DNA of 64,000 bases, from positions 1 through 64,000 of the forward strand of contig JBNLBS010000002.1 of NCBI GenBank assembly GCA_050303415.1, given 5' to 3'. The notes under the pieces are model-generated. The model did not search any database. It was not told the origin of the DNA and saw only the letters and a program-made list of their open reading frames with translations. Shown one piece after another: positions 9,262 to 17,994 of this stretch. The position numbers and the translations under genes are program-made. Numbering within the stretch: position 1 is the stretch's first letter; each line of letters begins with the position of its first letter. The stretch comes from JBNLBS01 sp050303415. Its GTDB lineage: Bacteria; Pseudomonadota; Gammaproteobacteria; Methylococcales; Methylomonadaceae.

Positions 9262-9805
9262 GAGTTTTTAAATAATCCATAGTTAAATATAAAGCGGCAA
9301 TTGAGCGAGCTTCCGTGCATTCGCCGGTAGCCATTAATGTGGCAAGATCATTTAACTTCCACGGAACGACTTCCAGTTCTTCCGGCTCATCTCCCGGAAG
9401 TTTTTCCGGATATAAGTCCTGTGCAATAATCACATCGGTGGTATGTTCCAGATAAGCCGGAGCAATGGACAAAGTGTTTAAATGTTGCAGTTGTCTTGCG
9501 CCGTAGCCGACCTCTTCTTTTAATTCGCGGTTGGCAGCATCAAGCATGTTTTCATCGGCATCAATTTTGCCTTTAGGCAGCCCCAGTTCATAGCGATCAA
9601 CGCCGGCAGAATATTCCCGGATTAATAATACCGTTTCAGTATCTAGCATAGGCACAATAATGACTGCACCGCCGGAATTACACCTTCCCAGTCGCTCATA
9701 CTGTCGCTTAACGCCATTGCTAAATAACAGCTCTAACGATTCAATACAAAACAAACGGCTTTTTGCGATGGTAGATTTGTTCAGGACAGTCGGTTTTTTA
9801 TGCAT
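9248..9805 (-). CDS. nudE: ADP compounds hydrolase NudE
   Basis: This 185-residue Nudix hydrolase would cleave ADP-ribose, NADH and diadenosine polyphosphates, removing reactive nucleotide by-products. The complete Nudix box spans residues 79-101, from GKIDADE to RELKEEVGY, and matches G-x5-E-x7-REUxEExGU. Upstream RYELGLPKG and downstream SIAPAYLEH are typical of NudE. It is divergent from yrfG with a 50-nt gap, the same arrangement as in E. coli, which supports the assignment. It probably shares a transcript with the small lipoprotein downstream. Confidence 0.9.
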   Translation of the reverse strand: MHKKPTVLNKSTIAKSRLFCIESLELLFSNGVKRQYERLGRCNSGGAVIIVPMLDTETVLLIREYSAGVDRYELGLPKGKIDADENMLDAANRELKEEVGYGARQLQHLNTLSIAPAYLEHTTDVIIAQDLYPEKLPGDEPEELEVVPWKLNDLATLMATGECTEARSIAALYLTMDYLKTHEIN

Positions 9806-9855
9806 TTTTTGCTATGGTAGGGCATTGGTTACTAGGCTTAATATAACGCACTCTA

Positions 9856-10512
9856 ATGATTGATTGGGAAAATATTGACACCATTTTGTTGGACATGGAC
9901 GGCACATTGCTCGATCTGAATTTTGATAATCATTTCTGGCTGGAATTTGTACCGCTACGCTATGCGGAAAAAAACGCCTTATCTTTACAACAGGCTAAGC
10001 TACAGTTACAACCACAATTTAAGCGTATGGAAGGTCAGCTGGAATGGTATTGTCTGGATTACTGGAGCAATGTTTTGGATCTGGATATTGCCGGGTTAAA
10101 AGCCGAAATATCGGGCCTGATTTCGGTGCTGCCTCATGTCACCGAATTTCTGGAGCAGGCAAGGCAGTCAACACGCAAGGTGTTGTTGGTGACAAATGCC
10201 CATCAGGACAGCCTGAGTTTAAAAATGGAAAAAACCTGTCTGCTGCCGTTTTTTGATGACATTATCTGTTCTCATGATTTGGGTTATGCCAAAGAACATG
10301 CCCAATTCTGGTCACTATTACAACAGCAACAAGCTTTTAATAAGCAGCGAACATTAATGGTAGACGACAGCATTACAGTGTTAAATGCAGCTAAAAATTA
10401 TGGCATCCGTTACCTGCTCTCAATCACCAAACCGGATAGCCAGCAACCGCTAAAACAGATTACTGACTTTCCTGCTATTGAGGATTTTCGGCAACTTCTT
10501 CCGTTTCCGTAG
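9856..10512 (+). CDS. yrfG: GMP/IMP nucleotidase YrfG (HAD superfamily)
   Basis: This 218-residue HAD hydrolase dephosphorylates purine nucleoside monophosphates in E. coli. HAD motif I is LLDMDGTLLD (nucleophile Asp13), motif II is the VTNAHQDS region, and motif III/IV includes the Lys of AKEHAQFW and the acidic MVDDS. The neighbour nudE on the opposite strand matches the E. coli order. Its last 38 nt overlap the 3' end of the convergent rhlB gene, so the two coding regions share sequence on opposite strands. Confidence 0.88.
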   Translation: MIDWENIDTILLDMDGTLLDLNFDNHFWLEFVPLRYAEKNALSLQQAKLQLQPQFKRMEGQLEWYCLDYWSNVLDLDIAGLKAEISGLISVLPHVTEFLEQARQSTRKVLLVTNAHQDSLSLKMEKTCLLPFFDDIICSHDLGYAKEHAQFWSLLQQQQAFNKQRTLMVDDSITVLNAAKNYGIRYLLSITKPDSQQPLKQITDFPAIEDFRQLLPFP

Positions 10513-12139
10513 CCACGTTTGTTGCTTTAACTTCATTTGTCGGCTCAGAGTCCGGGGTTGATTCAGGCTCAGCGGTGACAATTGCTTCCACTTTAGCAAT
10601 AGTTTCGGATTGATTTGCCGGTTGTGTTTCTGCCTCAACAACGCCTGCAACCTCAGCCGCCCTGGTTTCAACGGTTTCAACGGTTTCAACGGTTTCAACG
10701 GTTTCAACGGTTTCAACGGTTTCAACTGCTTCAACTGCTTCAACGGCTTCAACGGCTTCAACGGCTTCAACGGCTTCAACGGCTTCAACGGCTTCAACGG
10801 CTTCAACGGCTTCAACGGCTTCAACGGCTTCAACGGCTTCAACGGCTTCAACGGCTTCAACGGCTTCAACGGCTTCAACAGTATCAGCCTTTATTTCCAC
10901 TCTGCCAGCTCTTTTTGGGCTTTTTTTACTGTCATTGCTTTTTTCCGTTTTAGCCTTACTCCCCGGCTTTTGAACCTTGGCTAATAAATCGGCTGTGATC
11001 GGCTTAACCGGAATTTTCTGCTCAATGAATTCTTCAATATCCGGCATGGAATAGGCATATTCCTCACAAATAAAGCTGATTGCAGTACCGGTGGCACCGA
11101 ACCGTGCAGTCCTGCCGATTCTATGCACATAATCTTCAACGTCCTGAGGAATATCGTAATTGAAAACATGCGAAACATCGGCTATATGAAGACCCCGCGC
11201 CGCAACATCTGTTGCTATCATAATGCTGACTTCGTTTTCCTGAAACGCAGTTAACAGGCGCTGACGCTTTTCTTGCGGAACATCACCACTTAACAAGGCC
11301 GTTTTATAGCCATTGGCATTTAAATAAGCATTAACCCGCTCGGCGCATCTTTTGGTATTGACAAAAATAAAACTGCGTGGCGGCTTTTCTTTCGCCAGTA
11401 AGCCCAGCAATAAGGGAATTTTTTGCTCATTTGCAGGACAATAAGCCAATTGCGTAATATCTTTTGAAGTAACCTCTTCCGATTCTATCCGTACCAGCAC
11501 AGGATTATTCATATGCTCGTAAGCCAGTTCGGTCACTTTATAGGATAAGGTGGCTGAAAACAGTAGGTTTAAACGTTTATCTGCCGGCGGCATACGTCTT
11601 AATAAAAAGCGTATATCTTTAATAAAGCCCAGATCAAACATTCGATCGGCTTCATCCAGCACAGTGACCTGAATATTATCCAGGGTAAATGCATTTTGTT
11701 TATAGAAATCAATAATACGACCTGGTGTCCCAATAATAATATCGGGATTGGATTTGACCTGCATCAATTGTTTCTTATAGTCAGTACCGCCATAAACCAG
11801 TGCAAAACGCAGTTCCAGATGCTTGCTTAACGCCAGTGCATCTTTATGAATTTGGATGGCCAGCTCTCTTGTTGGAGCAATAATAATGGCCCGGGGGTTT
11901 TTAATTTTTTCGCTTTCATCATTTATTAGCTGCTGAAATGTCGCCAATAAAAATGTTGCCGTCTTACCGGTACCGGTTTGCGCCTGCCCTGCTATATCCT
12001 TGCCGCGCAAAGAAAGCGGTAAGGTTCTGTCCTGTATAGGTGTACAGTGTTCGAAACCTGCATCTTTCAGCCCACGTAAAATTGAGTCTGATAATTCCAG
12101 GTTGCTAAAGCGTGTTTTGGTTAAATGTGTCTTATTCAT
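10475..12139 (-). CDS. rhlB: ATP-dependent RNA helicase RhlB with VEA/VET repeat tail
   Basis: This 554-residue DEAD-box helicase has walker A AQTGTGKT (53-60), DEAD (162-165), SAT (195-197) and HRIGRTAR (339-346). The N-terminus (MNKTHLT, then CTPIQ) and synteny with trxA and rho identify RhlB, which unwinds RNA within the degradosome in E. coli. Usual RhlB length is about 420. Here residues 421-492 are a perfect tripeptide array of 17 VEA and then 7 VET, followed by about 60 acidic residues rich in Glu, Ala and Thr. E. coli RhlB instead ends in a basic Arg-rich tail. The extension is probably a flexible or extended acidic arm. Its role is unknown. Confidence 0.93.
   Translation of the reverse strand: MNKTHLTKTRFSNLELSDSILRGLKDAGFEHCTPIQDRTLPLSLRGKDIAGQAQTGTGKTATFLLATFQQLINDESEKIKNPRAIIIAPTRELAIQIHKDALALSKHLELRFALVYGGTDYKKQLMQVKSNPDIIIGTPGRIIDFYKQNAFTLDNIQVTVLDEADRMFDLGFIKDIRFLLRRMPPADKRLNLLFSATLSYKVTELAYEHMNNPVLVRIESEEVTSKDITQLAYCPANEQKIPLLLGLLAKEKPPRSFIFVNTKRCAERVNAYLNANGYKTALLSGDVPQEKRQRLLTAFQENEVSIMIATDVAARGLHIADVSHVFNYDIPQDVEDYVHRIGRTARFGATGTAISFICEEYAYSMPDIEEFIEQKIPVKPITADLLAKVQKPGSKAKTEKSNDSKKSPKRAGRVEIKADTVEAVEAVEAVEAVEAVEAVEAVEAVEAVEAVEAVEAVEAVEAVEAVEAVEAVETVETVETVETVETVETVETRAAEVAGVVEAETQPANQSETIAKVEAIVTAEPESTPDSEPTNEVKATNVATETEEVAENPQ
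10664..10879. repeat. Tandem 9-bp repeat, 24 copies, inside rhlB
   Basis: Twenty-four contiguous 9-bp units are seen on the plus strand. Seven GGTTTCAAC (10664-10726) are followed by two TGCTTCAAC (10727-10744) and fifteen GGCTTCAAC (10745-10879). Because the unit is 9 bp, gain or loss of copies keeps the rhlB frame and only changes the length of the VEA/VET protein tail. The block homogeneity (runs of identical units) indicates recent expansion by slipped replication or unequal exchange. Apparent frames on the opposite strand across the array are repeat artefacts. Confidence 0.98.
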
Positions 12140-12182
12140 AGTGGGAATAGCATAACGTAAAAATTGAATTGGCTGAAATAGA

Positions 12183-12212
12183 TTGACAAATTAATGCTAT
12201 CCCTCCTATAGT
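12183..12212 (+). promoter_or_regulatory. Probable sigma-70 promoter of trxA
   Basis: TTGACA (12183-12188) and TATAGT (12207-12212) are separated by 18 bp, a near-consensus sigma-70 promoter. A Shine-Dalgarno sequence (AGGAG, about 12230-12235) precedes the GTG start of trxA at 12241. Confidence 0.75.
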
Positions 12213-12240
12213 TTCTACTTTAGAAACTTAGGAGAATAGC

Positions 12241-12567
12241 GTGAGTGACTCAGTCCTGCATGTAACTGATAGCGATTTTAATGAAACTGTTATTAAGGCA
12301 AGTAAGCCGGTACTGGTGGATTACTGGGCAGAATGGTGCGGTCCTTGCAAAATGATAGCACCGGTTTTGGATGAAATAGCCAATGACTATGCCGATAAAT
12401 TAACCGTAGTAAAAGTTAATATTGATGATAATCCTGCGACTCCGCAACACTATGGTGTACGTGGTATTCCAACTTTAATGCTGTTTAAGGATGGAGAAGT
12501 TGAAGCAACTAAAGTAGGCGCTTTAACAAAATCACAGTTAGCTGATTTTATTGACAGCAATATATAA
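12241..12567 (+). CDS. trxA: Thioredoxin TrxA
   Basis: This 108-residue thioredoxin has the redox motif WCGPCK (Cys33 and Cys36) and the cis-proline loop GIPTLMLF. It reduces protein disulfides in the cytoplasm using electrons from thioredoxin reductase. The start is GTG, placed by the AGGAG site and the family length. It is divergent from rhlB and precedes rho, the conserved gammaproteobacterial rhlB-trxA-rho arrangement. Confidence 0.97.
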   Translation: MSDSVLHVTDSDFNETVIKASKPVLVDYWAEWCGPCKMIAPVLDEIANDYADKLTVVKVNIDDNPATPQHYGVRGIPTLMLFKDGEVEATKVGALTKSQLADFIDSNI

Positions 12568-12584
12568 CTGTATAACATAGTGAA

Positions 12585-12618
12585 CCAAGTCCGTTATATT
12601 AACTATAGACGGGCTTGG
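12585..12618 (+). terminator. Hairpin after trxA
   Basis: Arms CCAAGTCCGT (12585-12594) and ACGGGCTTGG (12609-12618) form a 10-bp stem with one G-U pair and a 14-nt loop. No T-run follows, so it may be a processing or stabilising hairpin or a weak terminator between trxA and rho. Confidence 0.45.
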
Positions 12619-12783
12619 TAATAAGCAGTATAATTTCATCCGCAGCTGAAACCTTATCAGCAGCGCTCAAAATATAGTCAATAAAATCTCTATAACAAAT
12701 TAAAACATCTCAAATAATTGATCCCATTCTAATGCGATAACGGCTATCTTTCGTTTAATGCATTTTCATCGAGTTTCCCTTTT

Positions 12784-14040
12784 ATGAACCTATCTGAACT
12801 AAAACTAAAACAAATTACAGAATTACTTGCCATTGCCGAATCATTAGGCTTGGATAACGTCGCCAGAACACGCAAGCAAGACTTAATTTTTTCCATTTTA
12901 AAAAAACAGGCTAAAAGTGGAGAAGACATTTTTGGCGATGGGGTTTTGGAAATTCTACAAGATGGATTTGGTTTTTTACGAACAACCGGTTGTTCCTATT
13001 TAGCAGGTCCGGATGATATTTATGTCTCGCCCAGCCAAATAAGACGCTTCGGCTTAAGAACAGGTGATACGGTCAGCGGAAAAATCAGGCCACCTAAAGA
13101 TAACGAACGTTATTTTGCCATGCTGAAGGTTGACCAGATCAACTTTGAAGCCCCGGAAAATACCAAACATAAAATTCTCTTCTCAAACCTCACCCCTCTT
13201 TTTGCCAACAAACGATTCACCCTGGAACGCGGTAACGGTACCAGCGAAGATTTAACCGGTCGTGTGATTGATTTGGTTGCCCCAATTGGTAAAGGCCAGC
13301 GTGGCTTGATTGTCTCACCACCCAAAGCCGGTAAAACCATGATCATGCAAAATCTGGCCGATTCCATTGCAGAAAAAAATCCAGAATGTTATCTGATTGT
13401 TTTATTGATCGATGAACGCCCTGAAGAGGTCACTGAGATGCAGCGCTGTGTACGCGGTGAAGTTATTTCCAGTACCTTTGATGAACCACCTTCAAGGCAT
13501 GTTCAAGTCGCTGAGATGGTGATCGAAAAAGCCCGTCGTCTGGTTGAACATAAACACGATGTAGTTATTTTGTTAGACTCGATAACCCGCCTGGCTCGCG
13601 CATATAACACTGTTGCACCATCATCCGGTAAAATTTTAAGTGGTGGTGTTGATGCCAATGCTTTGGAAAAACCCAAGCGTTTCTTTGGTGCTGCACGAAA
13701 TATTGAAGAAGGCGGCAGCTTGACCATTATTGCCACCGCTTTGGTTGATACCGGCTCCAGAATGGATGAAGTGATCTTTGAAGAGTTCAAAGGCACCGGT
13801 AATATGGAATTACATCTGGACAGAAAAATTGCCGAAAAACGTGTTTATCCGGCCATTAATATCAACCGTTCCGGTACGCGTCGTGAAGAATATCTGGTAG
13901 ATCCGGAAGAGCTGCAAAAAACCTGGATTCTACGCAAAATCCTGCAACCGATGGACGAAATGGCTGCAGCCGAATTTTTGTTGGGTAAACTGAAAGACTT
14001 TAAAACCAACGCAGAGTTTTTTGACTCGATGAAGCGTTAA
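12784..14040 (+). CDS. rho: Transcription termination factor Rho
   Basis: This 418-residue hexameric RNA-dependent ATPase has an N-terminal helical and cold-shock-like RNA-binding part (about 1-120, including GFGFLRTTGCSYL), the walker A loop PPKAGKTMI (about 179-187), walker B VVILLDSITRLARAYN, and the Q/R-loop region typical of Rho. Length equals the E. coli protein, and no insertion is present. The 216-nt leader between trxA and rho is available for Rho autoregulation, as known in E. coli, although I identify no specific site. Confidence 0.98.
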   Translation: MNLSELKLKQITELLAIAESLGLDNVARTRKQDLIFSILKKQAKSGEDIFGDGVLEILQDGFGFLRTTGCSYLAGPDDIYVSPSQIRRFGLRTGDTVSGKIRPPKDNERYFAMLKVDQINFEAPENTKHKILFSNLTPLFANKRFTLERGNGTSEDLTGRVIDLVAPIGKGQRGLIVSPPKAGKTMIMQNLADSIAEKNPECYLIVLLIDERPEEVTEMQRCVRGEVISSTFDEPPSRHVQVAEMVIEKARRLVEHKHDVVILLDSITRLARAYNTVAPSSGKILSGGVDANALEKPKRFFGAARNIEEGGSLTIIATALVDTGSRMDEVIFEEFKGTGNMELHLDRKIAEKRVYPAININRSGTRREEYLVDPEELQKTWILRKILQPMDEMAAAEFLLGKLKDFKTNAEFFDSMKR

Positions 14041-14220
14041 GTTACTAGTTAGGCAACCAACCGGTTGCCGCTACAGCGGGTTCCAATCGAAGTAGTGATT
14101 AAGATCGTAGCGATCGACTGGCTGGCCGCCCTAGAAATGAAGAATCAATATATTTTGACTGTGTTCATCTGTGTAAATCCGTGGCCACAAAACATTCCAC
14201 CACGGATTTAAACGGATCTT
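14041..14220. other. Convergent intergenic region with two inverted repeats
   Basis: The gap between rho and yggX contains GGCAACC (14052-14058) facing GGTTGCC (14063-14069) over a 4-nt loop. It also contains a second perfect 11-bp inverted repeat, TAAATCCGTGG (14174-14184) facing CCACGGATTTA (14200-14210). Neither has a T-run. They may act as transcription ends for the convergent genes or belong to a dispersed repeat family. Confidence 0.6.
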
Positions 14221-14493
14221 TTAAGATTTTGGCGGCACATAACCTTCCGGCATTTTAAAATCATCGCCAAATAGAAACTTATTTCTTTCCGCCTCTAAAA
14301 AGCTTTTCGCTTTTGGGTCGAAACTGGCCAACCGGTGTTCATTTATCAACATCGTTTGCATGCCCAACCATTCCTGCCAGGCTTGATTCGATATATTGTC
14401 AAAAATATACTGGCCTTTGGGGCCGGGAAATGGCGGCTTTTCCAATCCTTCCGCTTCCACGCCTAATTTTGCACATTTAACCATTCTAGTCAT
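14221..14493 (-). CDS. yggX: Probable Fe(II)-trafficking protein YggX
   Basis: This 90-residue protein matches the YggX family from end to end: MTRMVKCAKL with the conserved Cys7, the PPFPGPKGQ segment, NISNQAWQEWLGMQTMLINE, and the Pro-rich C-terminus. YggX protects iron-sulfur clusters from oxidants and may handle labile iron. Its start overlaps the end of mutY by 8 nt. The mutY-yggX pairing is the same as in E. coli and fits protection of the MutY [4Fe-4S] cluster. Confidence 0.95.
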   Translation of the reverse strand: MTRMVKCAKLGVEAEGLEKPPFPGPKGQYIFDNISNQAWQEWLGMQTMLINEHRLASFDPKAKSFLEAERNKFLFGDDFKMPEGYVPPKS

Positions 14494-15544
14494 TTGTTAG
14501 CTCCAAGAGAGTTTGTTGCAGTAGCCTTTTAATCGGGGCAGCCAAGGCTAATGTATTTATTTGTTCAGCTTTATACCAGAGAGCTTGATCAGCTTCCATC
14601 ACAAAATTATTGGGGTTATCGGTTTTAATCAGTATTGGCGTGTAATCCAAATGATAATGAGAGAAAGTATGTCTTTGCTCCGGCAACCTTTCCTGCTGAA
14701 AAATCGGTATATTATGCTGGCTGCACCACCGCTGAAGACTGTTAATACTGTCAAACTCCGGCAAGCTCCATAACCCGCCCCAAATACCGCTTGGCGGCCG
14801 CTTATGCAAATACACCAGTTGATCACGGTTACTTAACTGCAGGATAAAACTTTTTTTCACCGGTAAGGTTTTCTTCGGCCTTGGCGTTGGCAAGACGCCG
14901 GTTTTATCTTCCTGATACGCCACACAGGCTTGTTGTAAAGGACACTGCTGACATTTGGGCTTAGCCCGGGTACAAACGGTCGCACCTAAATCCATCATCG
15001 CCTGTGTATAATCGCCAACTCTCTCTGTTGGCGTATAAATGCTCGACAATTGCCACAACTCTTTATTGACGCGACTATCTCCAGTCCAACCGGAAATAGC
15101 GTGAAAGCGCGCCAATACTCTTTTAACATTGCCATCTAAAATGGGCTGACTTTTTTTAAAGGCAATACTTAAAATAGCGCCTGCAGTTGACTGACCGATT
15201 CCCGGCAATCCTGTTATTTGTTCTAATTGATCGGGAAATTGCCCCCCCGATTCAACGATAATTTGAGCGGTTTTATGCAGATTTCTGGCACGGGCATAAT
15301 AGCCAAGACCCGACCATAACTGTAAAACTTTATCCACAGGGGCTGCGGCCAGATCTTCAATAGCCGGAAAATGCTGCATAAAGGTATTAAAATAAGGAAT
15401 GACTGTCGATACCTGGGTTTGCTGTAGCATAATTTCCGAAATCCAGACCCGATAGGGACTGATATTAGTTTGCCAAGGCAGGTTTTTACGACCAAACCGG
15501 TCAAACCATGCCAGTACATCATGCTGAAATTCAGAAGCTGTCAT
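14486..15544 (-). CDS. mutY: A/G-specific adenine DNA glycosylase MutY
   Basis: This 352-residue base-excision repair enzyme removes adenine mispaired with 8-oxoguanine. Catalytic Glu37 is in WISEIMLQQT, the helix-hairpin-helix is LPGIGQSTAGAI, and the hinge Asp137 is in ILDGNVKRV. The [4Fe-4S] cluster is C-x6-C-x2-C-x5-C (Cys191, 198, 201, 207). A C-terminal Nudix-like 8-oxoG recognition domain (about 230-350) includes GGLWSLPEF. It is co-transcribed with yggX. Confidence 0.97.
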   Translation of the reverse strand: MTASEFQHDVLAWFDRFGRKNLPWQTNISPYRVWISEIMLQQTQVSTVIPYFNTFMQHFPAIEDLAAAPVDKVLQLWSGLGYYARARNLHKTAQIIVESGGQFPDQLEQITGLPGIGQSTAGAILSIAFKKSQPILDGNVKRVLARFHAISGWTGDSRVNKELWQLSSIYTPTERVGDYTQAMMDLGATVCTRAKPKCQQCPLQQACVAYQEDKTGVLPTPRPKKTLPVKKSFILQLSNRDQLVYLHKRPPSGIWGGLWSLPEFDSINSLQRWCSQHNIPIFQQERLPEQRHTFSHYHLDYTPILIKTDNPNNFVMEADQALWYKAEQINTLALAAPIKRLLQQTLLELTND

Positions 15545-15608
15545 TAATTAATAGATTTTGAAACGCTTCAATCAAGAGCATTAATTGAAGCGTTGTTTGC
15601 GAATGGCG

Positions 15609-17516
15609 TTAAAAAAAACTTTTCAATAATTCCTTGGCACCGGGTAGTTTTTCTTCCAGTTTAAGTTTCTCATCCAACTTCTCAATCAATTTTTCCTTCT
15701 TACTGTCGGAAATAATGGGGGAAATAGAAGGACTGTTAAGCTGTCCATAAACTTTAAGCGCAACCGGTAAATCTTTTAATTCCTCGGGAGTGGTATCGGT
15801 CGCCTTCTGTTTGACCTTTTTGGCATCCAGTTGATAATCAATATCGTTTTTAAGCAAATCGGCCGAACCTTTCCCATATAAACGCAGTTTGGATGACGCT
15901 GCATAAAGGTCGTCATTATTAACCACGCCATTATTAATTTTTGCACTGCCTTGTATTATTGAAAAAGCTGTTTGATCATCAGGGTTATCCGTAACCAATG
16001 GCGCTCCAACCAGAATAGTTTTGGCATTATCAATGGTTTTTTGAATATTAACCCCCTTTATAACGCCATCATTAAATTTAAAATTAATTTGTCCATTTAA
16101 TGAAGATTTAAGCGCCGGCAGTGTATTACCCATGCCTCTTAGTACCGCATCGGCATTAACCGTACCACTCATTCGCGCCTGCCCCTGAAGGTCTGCAAGT
16201 AAAGGCTCTACCTGTACATTACTCATCTTTTCATTTAACGAAATTACCGGACGACTTTGTTTAGCATTGATGGAAGCTTTGCCCTGATAACTGCCTTGAT
16301 AAAATTGCTTAACATTCTGTTGGGTAGTTATCTCACCATTTTTAGCCTTAACCTGTAGACTAAGGCCTTGCATTTTAAGCCCATTGACTTTTAATTGCTC
16401 AATCAGCAAAGCGCCGTCAAGATTTAATGTTCGTAAGCTTTCCACCGGTAATAAAGACGCCGTTGCAACCACTGCAGCCGCAGGTGCGGCAATAACTTTT
16501 GTCTTATCTTGTTTGGGATCTTGTTTCTTAGCCGGCAAGTAACGATCTAGATCAAGGTTATCCAAGGTTAAATCAAAGCTGATTGCAGGCTGTTTAAAAC
16601 CTGTAACTTTACTGGTTCCGGTTAAATGACTGTCATCAACAGTTAACTTAAGGTTTTGAATATCAACCAATTCAGGTTTGACCGACGTATTAATCACTGT
16701 ATCCATGGTTAATAAACTATTGATTGATCCTGAAGGGATAGCTTCGCCCAACGTTTCAGACGCTAAATTGAACTGTTTTAAACTGAATTGATTCAGTTGA
16801 TCATTAATAATCAATTGTGTATTCAATTCCACATTTTCAGTTAACGCCGGTTTATTGCTGACCATTTGAAATAGCAGCTTAACGGCAATTTCCTGATTAA
16901 ATACAAACTTATCCGTAATTAAATCCAGATTTTTAATTTCTGTTAACTTGCCGGCCTGCTGATCATCCCAAATCAAATGCGCCTGCTCAATGGAAATACC
17001 GCCTATGGTAAATAAAGCTAAAGCGCTAGTCGGGGAGGAAGCCTTTTTGGAATCATCCTGTTTTGGTTTGGTATCAGTACTTTTGGCTTTAGGCACATCA
17101 TCAGCTTTTTTAGCCTTAACTAAATCATCCCAATTATTTTGCCCTTTTTTGTTTTTTGCCAAATTTAAAGTTAAGCGCTTTAAAACAATACGACTGACTT
17201 CAATTTGTTTGCTTAATAAAGGCAGTAATTTAACTTTAATCTGGCTTTGTTCAATTTCTGCAAAAGCCCGATCAGAAAAATTAGCCGCGTTGCTCAAGGC
17301 TAATTTGCCGGTTGAAATTCCCAACCAAGGGAAAATAGATAATTCCAGATCGCCTTCAATTGAAAGTTCTCTACCCGTGTGCTCTTTAACCACAGCCTTA
17401 ATTTCAGGCTTAAAATCATTGGGATCAATAAAAAACGGCAGGCTAATCAAGCCTATAATCACAAGTAAAATTATACCGACAAGACCGTATAAACTGATTT
17501 TAAGTATTTTCCCCAT
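15609..17516 (-). CDS. AsmA family protein
   Basis: This 635-residue envelope protein has one N-terminal membrane anchor (about residues 7-29) and a long periplasmic region. The N-terminal AsmA signature DPNDFKPEIKAVVKEHTGR is followed by LSIEGDLELSIFPWLGI. A Lys-rich linker (about 130-165) and a second Lys/Ala linker (about 335-355) separate repeated beta-rich stretches. The C-terminal part has the typical FKFNDGVIKGVNI block. AsmA-like proteins are thought to bridge the envelope and move phospholipid toward the outer membrane. Neighbours do not refine the role. Confidence 0.88.
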   Translation of the reverse strand: MGKILKISLYGLVGIILLVIIGLISLPFFIDPNDFKPEIKAVVKEHTGRELSIEGDLELSIFPWLGISTGKLALSNAANFSDRAFAEIEQSQIKVKLLPLLSKQIEVSRIVLKRLTLNLAKNKKGQNNWDDLVKAKKADDVPKAKSTDTKPKQDDSKKASSPTSALALFTIGGISIEQAHLIWDDQQAGKLTEIKNLDLITDKFVFNQEIAVKLLFQMVSNKPALTENVELNTQLIINDQLNQFSLKQFNLASETLGEAIPSGSINSLLTMDTVINTSVKPELVDIQNLKLTVDDSHLTGTSKVTGFKQPAISFDLTLDNLDLDRYLPAKKQDPKQDKTKVIAAPAAAVVATASLLPVESLRTLNLDGALLIEQLKVNGLKMQGLSLQVKAKNGEITTQQNVKQFYQGSYQGKASINAKQSRPVISLNEKMSNVQVEPLLADLQGQARMSGTVNADAVLRGMGNTLPALKSSLNGQINFKFNDGVIKGVNIQKTIDNAKTILVGAPLVTDNPDDQTAFSIIQGSAKINNGVVNNDDLYAASSKLRLYGKGSADLLKNDIDYQLDAKKVKQKATDTTPEELKDLPVALKVYGQLNSPSISPIISDSKKEKLIEKLDEKLKLEEKLPGAKELLKSFF

Positions 17517-17659
17517 AATTAAATCCTGTTTTTAAAAAGATGTGATTGCCAATCGATATAGATTATCATTAACTGTGTATAACGTTTGATTTAATCATAA
17601 ATTGTAGACGTGATCGAGGCTAAAACAATAACAAATAAATTTCGATAGGGGGATACAGC

Positions 17660-17947
17660 ATGTTATTAGCAAAAATTACCGGAATTATTATTTTGGTCTG
17701 GTTTTATCAGACAGCAAAAAACCAAGGTGAAAATCCGATAAAATGGGCTATAACCGGTGTTATCGGTTACTGGCTAATCTGGTGGATTCTGGTAAAAGCA
17801 GTGGCCAATCCTATCTTGGACAGCACACACAGTGACTCCGTCATTTTCCTTTTGTTTATCAGGCATATACCCATGTTTGCCGCTATTGCCGGCGCTGCTT
17901 TGGTTAGATATAAATTTCTGCTCAAAACAGAAACACCGGAAGAATAA
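17660..17947 (+). CDS. Small hypothetical membrane protein, three TM segments
   Basis: This 95-residue protein is not a family I can name. Hydrophobic segments lie at about residues 3-16, 30-52 (with WLIWWIL) and 63-82, with a charged C-terminus (KTETPEE). A purine-rich ribosome site (about 17647-17652, GGGGGA) precedes the ATG. It is divergent from the AsmA gene and ends at a strong bidirectional terminator. Coding potential is supported by the ribosome site and clean topology, while function is unknown. Confidence 0.6.
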   Translation: MLLAKITGIIILVWFYQTAKNQGENPIKWAITGVIGYWLIWWILVKAVANPILDSTHSDSVIFLLFIRHIPMFAAIAGAALVRYKFLLKTETPEE

Positions 17948-17976
17948 AAAAAAGGGCGCATTAAGCGCCCTTTTTT
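17946..17976. terminator. Bidirectional rho-independent terminator
   Basis: Eight A (17946-17953) precede GGGCGC (17954-17959), a 5-nt loop, GCGCCC (17965-17970), and six T. It lies between convergent genes (small membrane protein and peroxiredoxin) and can serve both. Confidence 0.92.
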
Positions 17977-17994
17977 ACAATCTAAAGGATATTT

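Noticed and set aside
10664..10879. Possible CRISPR array from the regular repeat spacing.
   Set aside because: The units are contiguous with no spacers and encode a tripeptide in frame.
10450..10984. Long open frames of KPL, GFN or QRF repeats on both strands across the rhlB repeat.
   Set aside because: They are alternative-frame readings of the 9-bp array. The helicase frame is continuous with a complete DEAD-box core and explains the sequence.
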